NCBI RefSeq assembly: GCF_965363235.1
Contig: NC_134848.1
Span: forward strand, 62,582,181-62,646,180
Source: Mytilus galloprovincialis
Taxonomy: Eukaryota; Mollusca; Bivalvia; Mytilida; Mytilidae
Reading direction: 5' to 3'
DNA length: 64,000 nt
This document shows positions 13,401 to 25,411 of this stretch, piece after piece; position 1 is the first letter of the stretch, and every line of letters starts with the position of its first letter. Below the pieces are notes generated by a model. The model was not told the origin of the DNA and did no database searches. It saw nothing but the letters and a program-made list of their open reading frames with translations. The position numbers were made by a program, and so were the translations under genes.

Positions 13401-16400
13401 GAGGTATCAGAATATTGCATGGATGTACTACTAATCAACTAGTATTGCCTTTGAAGATCTACGTAAGGAACATGTTGTTGTCTTTTTACCCTTCAACACC
13501 AAGAAAATAATTTAGAGGTCATTTAACGGATAAACAAATACAAATGAATCGAACGTTATGTCGTTCGCTCTCAAATCAAGAATTTCTTCTGTTTTGTAGT
13601 TTATTGAAAAAGTCATTTGTTTTACAATACCAATGCAGTGCTATGGTATTATCGAGGCAGTGCTGTGATATAGTCGAGGAAGTGTGAGATCGAACCCCGG
13701 TAGGGTCAAACGAAAAACTCGAAAATTGGGATTTGCTTCCTATGTGATAAGCAATAAAATAAATGGAAAAATTATTTGAGTCAAACATTTGAAAAGAGGG
13801 CACTATTAATCTTAAATGTCCAAGCGCTTAATGGTTTTTCCAGAAAAGCAAAAAGCCACACACTTGAAATCCAGACATGCGAAGAGCTTTTTAACCATTT
13901 TAATAAGTGAGTTCGATACTTGAATGTGGGTTTAATCGCTACTAATATTAATTATTTGGCGTTTCATAAACTAAAAGATAAATAAACATGTACTGATTTA
14001 CATTTATAAAACTAATGTTCCTACATCAAATCGATATGATGTACTTATACATTGTCAATATACAAGGTTATGTATTTTGTGAACTGTTAATGACGTCTTT
14101 ACACTTAATCCGTTGAATATTTACTTATATTTTAGTATGGAAGAAAATGGGTTTTTAAATTATTTTCAGTAATTGCGAGTACTCTGAGCTTGGAATTTTT
14201 AATCTGTTGTCTTTACGTAATTTTTTTGTCTGTGACATTTGATTATTATAGTCATCTGATACTCTACAGTCTGTCCTTATGTTAAGAGATTGAACAGAGT
14301 TTAGAGATCACAAACATATTTAACCTCATCTACTATACGTTATTGAATTTACCTTATTGTTGAAAACCGTATGCTGTTTATTTACAAGGTACGGTATTCC
14401 AAAAATAACCCTAGCCCGATAAGACGATTCTTACCTGAAAATTATTTTTCATTCCGACATGACCCTCTATAAGTCCAATGCCATCCGCCTTGCACACAAA
14501 ATCATCATCTTCTTCAGTCGAAACAGAAGATAAAAATGTCTCGTTCTCACCGTCGCTGCAAAACATTTCATCATGCGCAAAAGAGCCTATCGTGCTGCGT
14601 TCCATTACAATGACGTCATTTATTTGAAGGAAAAATGGATGATCTAATGTGCTGGTATATCTTTTCGGAATGTCCTTAGCCAAACTATCATTACTGATTT
14701 CCGAAAAATCTTCAGAAGAATATATACGTTGACTGCGACTAGAGTGTTCACTATTTGGAGAGAAGGATCTACATGAGTCATTAGTAAATACCTCATCTGC
14801 CATTTTGATTTTATACATAGCATCGATGTCACGTCCTTCTCGGTGTTTTTGGGGGGTTTTCAAATCTAAATTTTTGAAGTCGTTCAAATGAGACAGTAAA
14901 TTTGTCCTATTGTCTTTAGTAACGCCAAATCCATAGTAAGACTCGTCCACACTGATAGAAGAAGACGTGGATTTCGTTTGTAATGCATTTTTAGAAAAAG
15001 TCACATTTGAGTTGATATTTGCCAGATATTCTGAGTGTGCACGTAGTTTTGTGTCTTCTAAATTCATTTCATCATTGCGCGAAACAGTCACGTTGTTTAT
15101 ATCTTTAGCATCAAATGCAGTCTTATCGTTTGTATCCACAAAGCTACTGTGGGAACCGTTTTCATCTGTTTTTGATTTAAAATCTACGTCTTCAATGATG
15201 TCATTCTTTTCTATTTCATATCTCTTTGATTTCTCATTTAAAATTTGTCGATCTGAAATCAAATGTTCTGGCATTTCTATATTTACATGTGATTGCTGTT
15301 CTTCGTCTTGAGAATATCCAAACTTATCTGTGGTCTCTAGATCATTTGATTTACTACTACTTTTAGTCAGTTTCGGATCTAGGGGAATCTTTCCTTTATA
15401 TGGACGTCTGCAAAGAATTTGATGTTGATTATCCCCAGTAAACCGGAAGTTGCTGTACAGAGACGCACGTCGTCCTGACAATATGCCGTTATCGTCATCA
15501 ACGCCACTGTCTGTTGTTTCTATAGTAGATTGTCGAATCGGAGCATTATTAACTCGAAGTTGAGGATGTTTCTCTATCCACGCATGTACATTTTTGTCCC
15601 TACTACGTGTATCAAATACCGAGAAACTTCGCCCTCTATTTGTGACATTGATGCATGGTATTAACTCCTCATCATTGTTATTAAGTTCGTTCGTTTCTGC
15701 CATTTTCATACACATTCTACGTCGAAATATGTTACAGTAATCAAAGGCGGAATCCCATTTTGTGTCCTCTACGATATCATTGGCATATACAACTGTACCC
15801 TTGTCACATTTAACCCGTGGAACTACTATAGCAACTCGAGTCTCAAATGGCTTGACTTGTTTTGTTTCATTAGAGATAGTCCGAAATACTGATGAGTGAT
15901 CATTGCACATGTCAGTATTTTCTATTTCAATGCTATTGTTTGTACTACATAAATCGTTTGTTGAAGAATTATTGTTTCTAATATTTGTACCTTCTATTTC
16001 ATCTTCAGGAAAATTGTTCGGTGTGGATAAACCTAGACTGTGGCAATCATTTGATATGAAGCTACTTACATCGTCCAACGAAGGGTCATTGTCTGCATCT
16101 GGAAACACAGAAGCCTGTTTTTGTAAGTTTCCTCGTTTTGAGTCACTGCTAAATGTTCTACGAAAATAAACCTTTTCCTTCATATCTATGTCATTACTCC
16201 TTGTTCGTCGTGCTATAATTTTTTCTGTTGTATTACGTGGAGCTTCGATCATTATTGGTGCAACTTCAACAGAATATTCTGTAATCTGTTTATCAGGATC
16301 ATTAGTATGTGACATCGGAAACGAATACATCGGTCGAGAGTTTGAAACCATGCAAGAGGACGCATTTGGTTGCATGGTGGCGCTTAGTTCGTCGTCATAA

Positions 16401-19400
16401 ATTCCAATGTTTTCGGGTTCAATAAGTGGTGAACTTTTAAGCCAGCCTTCAACATCAAATTTTTCGGAGGCTTCTTTGATGTCTAATTTCTTTAGAGGTT
16501 TCAAATCTTTATTCTTTTTTTCTGTTAAATCTTTAGGAAAGATATGTATATTTGAACATTTTGTTTGGTAATTTAGGTCGCTGTTTAATGTTCCGTTTTC
16601 ATTAGAAAGGGTCAAATTCATCGTTTCCTTAATATTAGTTTGTGAATTTGAATTGTCATTTTTACATTCGTCAGTGTGATGTAATTTATGATCTTCATCT
16701 TTTATAAGTAAACACTTAGATCCTACATTCCGCATAAAATTTGGTGGTAAGCTTACTTCAGCATTTGATTCTTGTCGAGACCCAGACATCGAATCCGATA
16801 TGCTACTACAAGAGACCAAGCTCTGTGATGTGGTGATTGCCTTTCCACTTATGTAGAAACATGCTTTCCGCAAACTACTAGACTGTAACATTTTAAGATT
16901 AGGGGAAGCTTTCGGACTTCCATTATCATGGTTTTGTGATTCTGGATTACGTGACATGATATCACCATGCGCACACACAAACAGTTTTTTCAGTACTTTG
17001 TCTTTGTCTAGACTTGATTCAGATAACGAACGATTAAGTACAACTATATTTGAAAGTCTCTTGTCTTTACCTGGAAGTTTGTTTTCCGTATTCCCTAACT
17101 TTGGAATAGCGCTATCTGAATTTTGGCGTGTAATTCCATATTCCCGCTTAGCCATGCTTTGAAGACAACAATCAAGAAATTTCTGGCTTATTTCATTGCC
17201 GAATCCTGAAAATGGTCTTTTGACGTCACTTCCGTTTGAATTACTTTCCTGATCTGAAGTAGTCACAGAACTCAATGTTAATGACGATTCAGTCCGAGGA
17301 ACATCGTTATATGCAGATTTCTCCGTAATTCTTGCCATCGTTGGTTCCAGATTCATTTTTCGTTTTTCCACGTTCGGACTTGACGACCTTGACCTTTGAC
17401 GTCTCAGATTAGATATGTCCTTTGCTGCTCGTAGCAGAGCAGGACTAGACGACCTCGAAGAATGCGCAGTTCTGTGATATGAACTTCCATCTTCATCTGT
17501 ATAATCAGAGATATCGGTTAGACTACTTTGGCGAGAGAGGGGAGGAGTTTGGCTTTCAGTTATGATAATTTCTTCTCCATTTCGTGCTATGACTTTCTTC
17601 AAAATCCTACGTTTTGTTATAGTATATTGTTTACGGATGCGTTGTGGAGATGCAGAGACTGTTTCTGAACAACTTTTACTGTCATTTTTTAATTGTTTTT
17701 TATCTGGAGTAGAATTGTGTTCCTGTAAGTTATTTCCATCAAAAGACATTGAGAGTGAATCCAATAAAAGACGTTTTCCGGTTGACTCTGATATTCCTCG
17801 TCTATTGACGTCACTAAGTTTATAAACTTTTATTTTAAATGGAGATCCTTCCACGTGTTTGTCTTGCCAGCGTAATGACAAGGTGTGAATACCTGCTGAT
17901 ACAGGTGTAAAAGACATTGCAAAACAACCTTCACTGCTGCACGTGCAATTAAAATCGAATGCGTTATAGACAGCATGGCCACCGTATTGTGTTACATTCT
18001 TCCATCTAACGTAAGTGTTACCATGGCTGTCCTCTAAGTAGGCTAATACTTTTGTATCTCCAGCAGGTACTTTTTGGTCCGGATTTAAACGTTTAACGAC
18101 TTTATTTTTATTGTTCAGTATAGTTTCGCTGGATTGATGAAGACTAACAATTTTTTCACTGTATACTTCATTCCTGGGACCTTTCAGTTGTAAATACATG
18201 TCGAACATACCAAAGACATTGGAGATGGTAACAGTAAACTTGGTCTTACGTCCCACTACTCCTGCCTTTAACCCCGATCCCTTAACAGTACAGCAGGCAA
18301 TCGGTTTACTAATTGACCTGGATCCAGTTATCTCGATTTCATTTTTCGATTTCTTTTCAGATGCCCACTTTATAGTAGAAATTAAATTAAAGATTTTACG
18401 TTCTGTACGTTTGTTTGCAATGGCCATTTCTTCTGGTGTAACCATATCCTGAAAGAAAAGATACATCAAATATAGAGGTTGCATGATAATCGATGAATAG
18501 GAAACAACACAAAAAAGACATATAAATTTAATAACACAAAGTGAAAACGCTCGATGCATAATAATTATTTGCTTTTCTTTGTCGACATGGAATGAAATTA
18601 AGCAGCTGCACGTAATACGAGAGGTATAAATGTTCCACTGAAAGTATTTTAGCCGATTTAAGATCTAGATTGTCGAGAAAAGATATCGATCTTACCGCCT
18701 ATACATTTATAGAAATATGATTGGTTAAAAGTGACAGTGTGACGATATTTAATATATAAGGTAAGTGGTATGGGGTTATGTTTTTTCAGTGAGATGAATT
18801 CGTTACACAGTGTGCTAGTGCTGTTTTATAAATTTTCTAGAGCGGTATCGATGACCTGACTTAAAGCAGCAGACGCATGCTTGTGTTATCGTTTATTAAG
18901 AAGTTCAATCCCTAGGCATCCGCCATTAAAATGTATATTCATGCATAACGTTAACAGTGCATTGCTTCTACATCTCACTTACCTGGGGAATTTTTAGATA
19001 TTGCTGTGCCAGTCTAATTCCAAGCCGACAGTTGTTAACTCTATTGTGCATTTTCAAGTTTTTGTAACCTGGGCAGGATCCGGGTAACACAGATTCCAGC
19101 AAGGCACAAAGTGATATACCATCGTGCCATGAGGATGAAAAATTCTCAACTGATCGGTCTGGAATTTTGGTCTTTATCCAAAGCAGAATGGACAATTTTC
19201 GCTTTGACTCTATAAAACAAAGAAATTGTGTTTAGAATTTGTTTATGTTTCTACTTTTGACTGCATTTTTTTTGGTCGAATAAGTAAGGCTGCAAGTAAT
19301 ATTTATATGAATAATGCGAAAAATATCGTCACGGCTTTCTTCCTGGAAGTATAATTTATATCTCCCAAACGATATTTCCGGACTTGTATTTCCTATCATG

Positions 19401-22338
19401 ATTTCTTTGGTAGAGGGTTGCTGCTCACAAGGAAGTTTTCAAACCAAGAGTTCCAAATGCTGAAGTTTAAATTATCCCTTCGTAAATTTTACGGACGCCA
19501 TCACGAGTTGGTTGACCGTTATGGAATAACTGTTTCACAATGATATCAGACATGTTCCTTAATATGTCGTGATGACAATCCCTTTCCCTTTTCACGAATG
19601 TGAACTACCGAATAAGACTATTTACCGGGTTTGTAATAAAATGAGCAACACGATGGGGAGCTTGATCTGCTTTCCCTTCCGGAGCACATGATATCACCCT
19701 CAGTTTTTGGTGGGGTCGTGTTGATTTGTCTTTAGTTGTCTATGTTGTGTCTTGTGGACTATTATTGATATGTTTGTCTTCGTCTTTTTTTGCCATGGCG
19801 TTGTCAGTATATTTTCGATCTATGAGTTTGACTGCCCCTCTTTTACGTAGTTAAAGCATATTTTTTGTCCCCATGCCGTCAAGCTTATATTTGCTTGATA
19901 GCAATAAAAACACATCTATTGCCACAATCTATTTTTCGGAAGAGACAGCTAACATCACATTACAAATATACAAAGCGACTCAACTGTCACGACTAAACTA
20001 TATATATGGAAGTTTTTAACGACCTTGACTGGCTATACAGCCCTTGCACGGTCGGTAAACTACAAAACATATACAACTATATATAGGCGTAACACCTTAT
20101 CGAGTGAAAAAAAATTCTGACAATATGCGTGTAAAATTGATTTTATTTAACCCAAATGACATTTAAACCTTTTTGTTTCATACCACATCGTTGGTTTTTT
20201 TTTATTTTTCAGTATATTTAAAATAGATAGTAAATATAACATCATTATTATCTATGACGCAAAAAGGTAATTCTAAGATAAATTTGCCTTGGATTCAAAT
20301 CAACGACAGGATATTACTGAGGAGATCATATTCGGTTTTTTTTTATTTTTTATATCATTTGTACGATTTGTGGCTTAATTTTTTTAATCTCTAAAAATTC
20401 TTACTACATAAATATATATTTTTTGTTTTATTCTTAAATAAAACAAAATGACATTTAAATGACAATGTCGTTGCTTTAAGCTTTTAATGAAATCGCCAAT
20501 ACACTTAACTTTAATATGGATTGCAAACAAAATCTCATAATAATCTATGACGTAAGTATGGAACGTAAGCGGTAATTTTGATATACAATTTTGTCTGAGA
20601 TTTTGTCCGAGGAGAAGAATTTTTTTTTTTGCAAATATTGTTTATCAATCATTTGTACGATAGTTCATTTAATATTTAAAAAGGTATACCACTGTAATAA
20701 ACGATAAAACGGCGACAACTCAAAGACAATGAAATACATTTAGACACAAACCATTCATCATTTGTTTGGATAACTTATGTTTGTTTTTTTTCTTCTGAGG
20801 ATAATTTGTGTTCATTATATTTTGATAAAAAAAATATCCTGAGTTTCAATGAAAGCAAAGATTTTGTTCCTTCTCTTCCCTCCTGAAACAGGGTATTTCG
20901 ATTAGAAAATTTAAAATTAAAACATTATACTCTACCTCATAAATTTCCTGTTTACAAAACTTTGAATTGTTCGAAAAACTAAGGATTTTCTTATCCCAGG
21001 CATAGGTTACCTTAGCCTATTTGGCACAACTTTTTGGAATTTGGAATTTTGAATACTCAATACTCTTCAACTTTGTACTTGTTTGAATTTATAGATATTT
21101 GATATGAGCGTCACTGATGAGTCTTATGTAGACGAAACGCGCGTCTGGCGTACTAAATTATAATCCTGGTACCTTTGATAATTTATACTCTTCACAAGAT
21201 GAATGGTTAGTACCTTATGAATGCTTCTTACCTGAGTATAAAAGGTTGACAATCCTCTCTTTGTATCGTGGTTTGAAAGGTATATTGCCATTAGAATCAT
21301 TGTAGTATAGCGTCTTCTCCTTCTCTCTGATATAATACACTGGGTTAAAGATGTAGATATATGACATGTAATATAACACGTAGGAACAACCACTTCTTAT
21401 CACCACCCATAACTTCTGGAACCTAGTAACTAAAAACGAAAATAAAAATTATTTACTGATACATTCAGATACATAACGGTACTCATAACTTCTGGAACTT
21501 GGAAACTACAAACGAAAATTACAATAAGTTCCGGATACATTCAGATACATAGCGGTACCCATAACTTCTGGAACAATATAACTAAAAACGGTAATTACAA
21601 TAAGTTCCGGAAACATACAGATATGTGGTATCATTGGCATAACGTGTAAACGCACAAAAATAGCATGGGCATAAAGCCATACATGATTCACTCGCTCTTA
21701 TACGTAGAGTCCAACAATATTTCAAAGTGATTAAACCTTGTTTTATTTTAGAAGACGATTAAAAAAATATTTCCTCGAATGTCACCAACTAAATTTGACT
21801 TGTAACGGATTGTTTCTTACATGAGCAACACGACGGGTGCCAAATCTGCCTACCCTTCCGGAGCACCTGAGATCACCCGCGATTTTTGGTGGGTTCGTTT
21901 TACTAAGTCTTTAGAGTTTTAAGTTATGTTTTGTATTCTTTATTTGTTTTTTATGTCTTCTTTTTTTTCTGTCATGGCTACAGTTTGTTTTCGATTTTTG
22001 AGTTTAAATGTCCCTTTGGTATATTTCGTCTCTCTATAAATACAGGAATTGGTTTTTTTCTAATTATCAAAAAAATATATCAATAAACAGGCAAAAGTAT
22101 GCACTCGGAGTCTCGGATGCAGTCCTACACACGGCGATGACAGACAACTTGCATAACACATGTGTTAAATATTATTTGCATTCAACTTATTGCAGCATTT
22201 TCAAACTTACAAGCGAAATTTTCAAACAGCGTGTAGAAGGCTGAGTAAACAGTAAATTTGACCAAAATAATTACCTAGTGGTTCTGATCCTGCTCTATTT
22301 ACAACGGTCGTCTTCTTCTTCGATGCTGCTGTTGGCAT
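10242..22338 (-). CDS. Filamin-like actin-binding protein (CH domain + two filamin Ig repeats), 5 exons
   Basis: Spliced minus-strand gene with coding exons 22275-22338, 21232-21339, 18983-19209, 14435-18448 and 10242-10454; phases (1, 1, 0, 0) all agree, giving about 1,541 residues. Residues about 59-140 match the second calponin-homology domain of filamins (LLWIKTKIPD, NFSSSWHDGISLCALL, LPGSCPGY, VNNCRLG, YLKIPQ). Residues about 184-343 form a first filamin Ig repeat (GSGLKAGVVG near its start, HVEGSPFKIKV at its end), longer than the usual 95 residues because of an internal insertion. Residues about 344-1450 are Ser/Asn/Asp/Lys-rich with no fold I recognise. A second filamin Ig repeat closes the protein (GIGLIEGHVG, NNFQVWTNALDNGSLSV, NSPFTCRITY, then stop). 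By family it should bind F-actin and act as a cytoplasmic scaffold or crosslinker. No first CH domain was found. The two N-terminal exons rest on splice sites and phase only. Confidence 0.82.
11062..11262 (-). repeat. SINE-like repeat, reverse copy
   Basis: GACGCGCGTTTCGTCCAC with CATCAGTGACGCTCGAAT, then TGCCAAATACAGCTAATG. A more decayed relative lies at 3765-3945. Confidence 0.65.
11268..13280. repeat. Two tandem copies of a roughly 1-kb segment in the last filamin-like intron
   Basis: Copies about 11268-12240 and 12262-13280 share TGATGTATGTTATCTAAGTT, TTTGTAGGCGTTGAAGCCA and TTGACATTTGATTTTAA in order. A 103-codon frame in copy 1 (11549-11860) is broken in copy 2, so I do not call it a gene. 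Confidence 0.85.
13290..14400. other. Filamin-like last intron, 3' part: nothing seen
   Basis: Intronic AT-rich DNA. No inverted repeat or coding signal was noticed. Confidence 0.5.
14435..18448 (-). CDS. Filamin-like gene, giant exon: end of CH, first filamin repeat, long disordered region
   Basis: 4,014 bp (1,338 codons) with no stop. Acceptor TTTCTTTCAG|GATATGG and donor TTTTCAG|GTAAGA, both phase 0. It opens with DMVTPEEMA (CH end), then a filamin Ig repeat with a Cys pair in FNCTCSSEGCFAMSF and a typical terminal SPFKIKV. The rest is low-complexity hydrophilic sequence with many Ser-Arg-Ser and Asp/Asn runs (RSRSSSPNVEKRK, SRQSSLTDISDYTDEDG) and no hydrophobic core pattern. It ends with GIGLIEGHVGMKNNFQ, the first strand of the last filamin repeat, so that repeat is split across the intron. 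Unbroken reading across more than 3 kb of low-complexity sequence argues for purifying selection. Confidence 0.93.
18983..19209 (-). CDS. Filamin-like gene, calponin-homology exon
   Basis: 227 bp between acceptor TTTTATAG| and donor CCCCAG|GTAAGTGAG, phase 1 in and phase 0 out. It encodes SKRKLSILLWIKTKIPD followed by most of a CH domain of the filamin CH2 type: the Trp of LLWIK, a WHDG turn, and the LPGSCPGY and VNNCRLG segments. It joins directly to DMVTPEEMA of the next exon, the usual end of the CH fold (IPQ..TPEE). Confidence 0.9.
19640..19855 (+). repeat. Dispersed repeat (GAGCAACACGA type)
   Basis: GAGCAACACGATGGGGAG, CCTTCCGGAGCACATGATAT and TATTTTCGATCTATGAGTTT. Same family at 21822-22020 and, reversed, inside the 28.7-34.4 kb duplication. 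Confidence 0.7.
20996..21182 (+). repeat. SINE-like dispersed repeat with GACGAAACGCGCGTCTGG core
   Basis: Core GACGAAACGCGCGTCTGG preceded by GAGCGTCACTGATGAGTC and followed by CCTGGTACCTTTGATAA. I read it as a conserved SINE-type core common in mussels; class from memory. Confidence 0.65.
21232..21339 (-). CDS. Filamin-like gene, candidate exon 2
   Basis: Acceptor CTTTAACCCAG| and strong donor CTCAG|GTAAGA bound 108 bp that are open in the frame set by exon 1 and exit in phase 1, as the CH exon requires. It encodes YYIREKEKTLYYNDSN and then GNIPFKPRYKERIVNLLYS. No domain recognised; it sits immediately before the CH domain. The acceptor side adjoins a 75-bp tandem repeat, so the true 5' edge might lie further up. 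Confidence 0.55.
21409..21625. repeat. 75-bp tandem repeat, three copies
   Basis: CATAACTTCTGGAAC starts at about 21409, 21485 and 21560, with similar downstream sequence (AATAAGTTCCGGA, CATTCAGATACATA). It lies in the intron before filamin-like exon 2. Confidence 0.85.
21822..22020 (+). repeat. Dispersed repeat (GAGCAACACGA type), second copy
   Basis: GAGCAACACGACGGGTGCC, CCTTCCGGAGCACCTGAGAT and GTTTTCGATTTTTGAGTTT match 19640-19855. Confidence 0.7.
22275..22338 (-). CDS. Filamin-like gene, candidate first coding exon
   Basis: Minus-strand ATG at 22338-22336 opens a short basic peptide (MPTAASKKKTTVVNRAGSEPL, hyphen-free part of 20 or so residues, then one base of the next codon). The exon ends at a CTAG|GTAATT donor in phase 1. 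Upstream, TTACCTTATAG| at 22371 is a plausible acceptor, so 22339-22370 would be 5' UTR. Chosen because its phase joins without a stop to the next exon. No homology supports it, so it could still be UTR or chance. Confidence 0.5.
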
Positions 22339-22526
22339 AATTGGTGTAGTTTTCAGTCCTCACTAACGAACTATAAGGTAAACAATGCATATTATAATTT
22401 ATTTCAAATATATGAAATAATCGCTTTTTACAATCTATGTATATAATCAATCCAAATATCCCTTTCTTCTCGGCTGAACTTGGAATTTTATTGAAGTTCA
22501 ACAATATCCCGTTCTTATTAAAAAAA

Positions 22527-22830
22527 GTCTTTTCTGTCGTGCTATAGAGAAAAATTGTCATTGGTGTCACTGTGTCGTGAGAAATCGTCATCTTTATCAG
22601 GGAATGGTTAAAAATCGTCATTATTATCGAAGTATCGTGAGAAATCGTAGTTGCTATCGTGAAATCGTGACAAGTCGTCATTACTATTGAGGTATTGTGG
22701 TAAATTGTCATTGATATGGTGGTGTCCTGCGAAACTGTCAGTGCTATCATAAAATCATAAGAAAATCGTCGATTGCTGTCATGGAATAGTGAAAAAATCG
22801 TTATTTTTATCATAGTATCGTGATGCGATC
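22527..22830. repeat. 30-bp minisatellite, about 10 copies
   Basis: Ten degenerate units of 30 bp (the last ones 31-32), each starting GTCATT or similar and ending GAGAAATC. It reads open on the minus strand as ten-residue repeats, which I regard as a by-product of the 30-bp period. It lies just upstream of the first filamin-like coding exon. Confidence 0.9.
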
Positions 22831-23730
22831 ATTTGTTGATTATTCACACGTCATTTCCCTTCATTTTGATATACTAAGTATGGTGACCTATAGTTGTTAA
22901 TTTCTGTGTCATTTTGATCTCTTGTGGAGAGTTAATTTTTTGTTTCATTGCAATCATACCACATCCTCTTTCTTTTTTTATAATTAATTAACATTTCTCT
23001 ATACATGAGCTTCACATGTAAATAGTTTAAAAAATCTACTTATTACAATTAAATGACTTTAAATTAGAATGTGTCAGATGCAATTCATATATGACATATA
23101 TATAGCAACGACATATGTCTGCATGCTTATCTAAAGGCACATGAGACAGAAGGAGGATTTTTAATTCTTAATGACTTATTTCACTTTTTTTAATTGGGTG
23201 AATATGGTATTGAATGCAGATTTATTTATAAATTCATTTCATTTTATATATTTCTTTAGAAGATTTGGGACAAAAAAAAAGAGCTTGATATATTGTATAG
23301 ATACCTGTCTATTGTTTAGGTTTTTTTATCACTATTGATATATATAGATGATGTCTCTCTTACGTTTTCCCCTAATGTGCATTCAAATACATATGAGTTA
23401 CGAATCACAGAGGCCAAAGATATTGTCTTTATCATACCGTCTCTGGGCAATATCAAATCGTGATGAAAGTTCATTACAGTGTTCTTTCATACTCGACTGT
23501 CTTTAAAATGCTGCTTAACTTTCAATATAACTTAATTATACAGCTTTGCTATTTACAGAAACAATCTGTCACGAAGTTCGTGATATCTATTTGATCTTAA
23601 AGTCAATGGTAAGAGAAGTACATAGATCACTAATTATTGTGTTTTATTTATAGTTTAGAAAATATGATGACAAACGATAGGGGGTGTATTAACAATTCAC
23701 TTAAAAGAGGAAACTCATTACCAAAATACT

Positions 23731-23760
23731 ACCACCCCCCCCCCCCCCCCCCCCCCCCGG
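23731..23760 (+). repeat. Poly-C tract
   Basis: Nearly 30 consecutive C with one early A; strong G-tract on the minus strand. Others lie at about 37500-37526 (C) and 35821-35841 (G-rich). Confidence 0.9.
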
Positions 23761-24514
23761 ACACATCTTCCTTAAATTATCATAGTCCTATTGAATACGT
23801 TTACAAGCAATACCACGAACTTGTATCTTATATAACCATACGTTCTCAACACATTCGTAAACCATTGATTACCTAAATTTTAACAGAATGTTTTAATCGA
23901 CTTTTTTTCAGGAATTTATACAATGGATTTAGTTTTATTTATTTATTTGTTTGGATGAAATGATCATCTCAATGTAATTCTGATGTGAGTTTGGGATAAT
24001 TTAGCTGTAACGTAGATAGGACTTTTGAAATTTACATTTTCTTTTGTGTGTAATTTCAGTCTTGCATTTATAGGGGTGAACGGATATGTGAAATCGGGTC
24101 ATCAAGCTTTCAAAGTATGGAATTCTTCCTTTTAACTTGCTGATATATCTAAAAAAAAATATACAAGGTGATTACCATATCAGATATGGTATGATTGAGA
24201 ATGAGATAGCTATATGTATATATCCACTAAAGCGCAAATGACGTGGATGTATCAGATATATGTCACAGTATATTTCTCAACAGCTAGATTAAAACCGTAT
24301 TGTAAGCTCTGACATCGATAATGTGAAAACCAACGGCTTAATTAATGACAAAACAACGAAAACCAAATATGACAGACAGTAATCAAGGATGACATTAACT
24401 CTGTAGAGCTCTTTAACTGATGTTGATTACATTTACTTGTAATATTTGGGTAAATGTTAACTCTCGATATTGATTGTCAGTAACCTTTGGTGAATGTCTT
24501 ACTCTCCGGCGATA

Positions 24515-24796
24515 TTAAGGTGGTACCCAACACTTTAACTAAAATTAATTTGGCTCGTTTAATTTTTCTCAAAATTTTGACAAAGTATTTACTTTGACCC
24601 TTTTACAAAAATATAAGAATTTCAAAAAATTTGAACCAACCGTTTTATCAGAAAAATTACACTGGTTATATAGCAGTTTGACAAACACTTATTTTGATCA
24701 TCGAGAAGCTTAATATTCCCTTAACAACACAACGTAATTAAAACGTTTAGCTGATTTTACAGAGTTATCTCCTTGTAGTGTTAGGTACCACCTTAA
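24515..24796. mobile_element. TTAA-flanked MITE, 282 bp (family B)
   Basis: Ends TTAAGGTGGTACCCAAC and TTAGGTACCACCTTAA. It is the reverse-complement sister of 2286-2566. Confidence 0.85.
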
Positions 24797-25411
24797 GTAC
24801 AAGTAACCTATTGGTAAATATTTAACTATTGACCTTGCATTGGAAACTAGTAATATTTGAGTAAGTGTCTTGGTTACTAGAAACTGTTGGATATAAGTCT
24901 CACTCTCGATCTTCAGAAGTAAAAACCTCAGGGTAAATGTCTAAACTCTCTATCATGATTACTCGTAACCTTTCGGTAAATGTCTAAACTCTCGATCTCC
25001 AGTACTAGTAACCTTTGTATATTAAAATGTCTAGTTCAGAATTAGTAAGACAATATATAAGGTCAGGTTCATATTTTGATAATGAAATTTGTCCGTAAAT
25101 TAAAAACTGAACCGCGAGGTCGTATTTCAAAGATTAATGTTATCAATTATTCAAATGATTCCGATTATTTTGCCCCCTAAAGCATTTATAAAACCACTTT
25201 TGTCCATTCGTTTTTGATGTGTTTTGTTATTGTGATTATGGACTTTCCGATTAGATTTTCCTCTAAGTTCAGTTTTTTGTGATTTTGGTTTTTGTTATCT
25301 GTGGAAACTTGCCGCTTTGAATGAAATCTATGCATAACAAATACATTAATTCTAATGAATTATAACAAATACATTTTGTCAATTTACATATCTTTCTAGT
25401 TAAAATTGCTG

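Noticed and set aside
22295-22813. 172-codon minus frame with decapeptide repeats
   Set aside because: Follows the 30-bp minisatellite; no homology. The real exon nearby uses another frame and stops at 22275.
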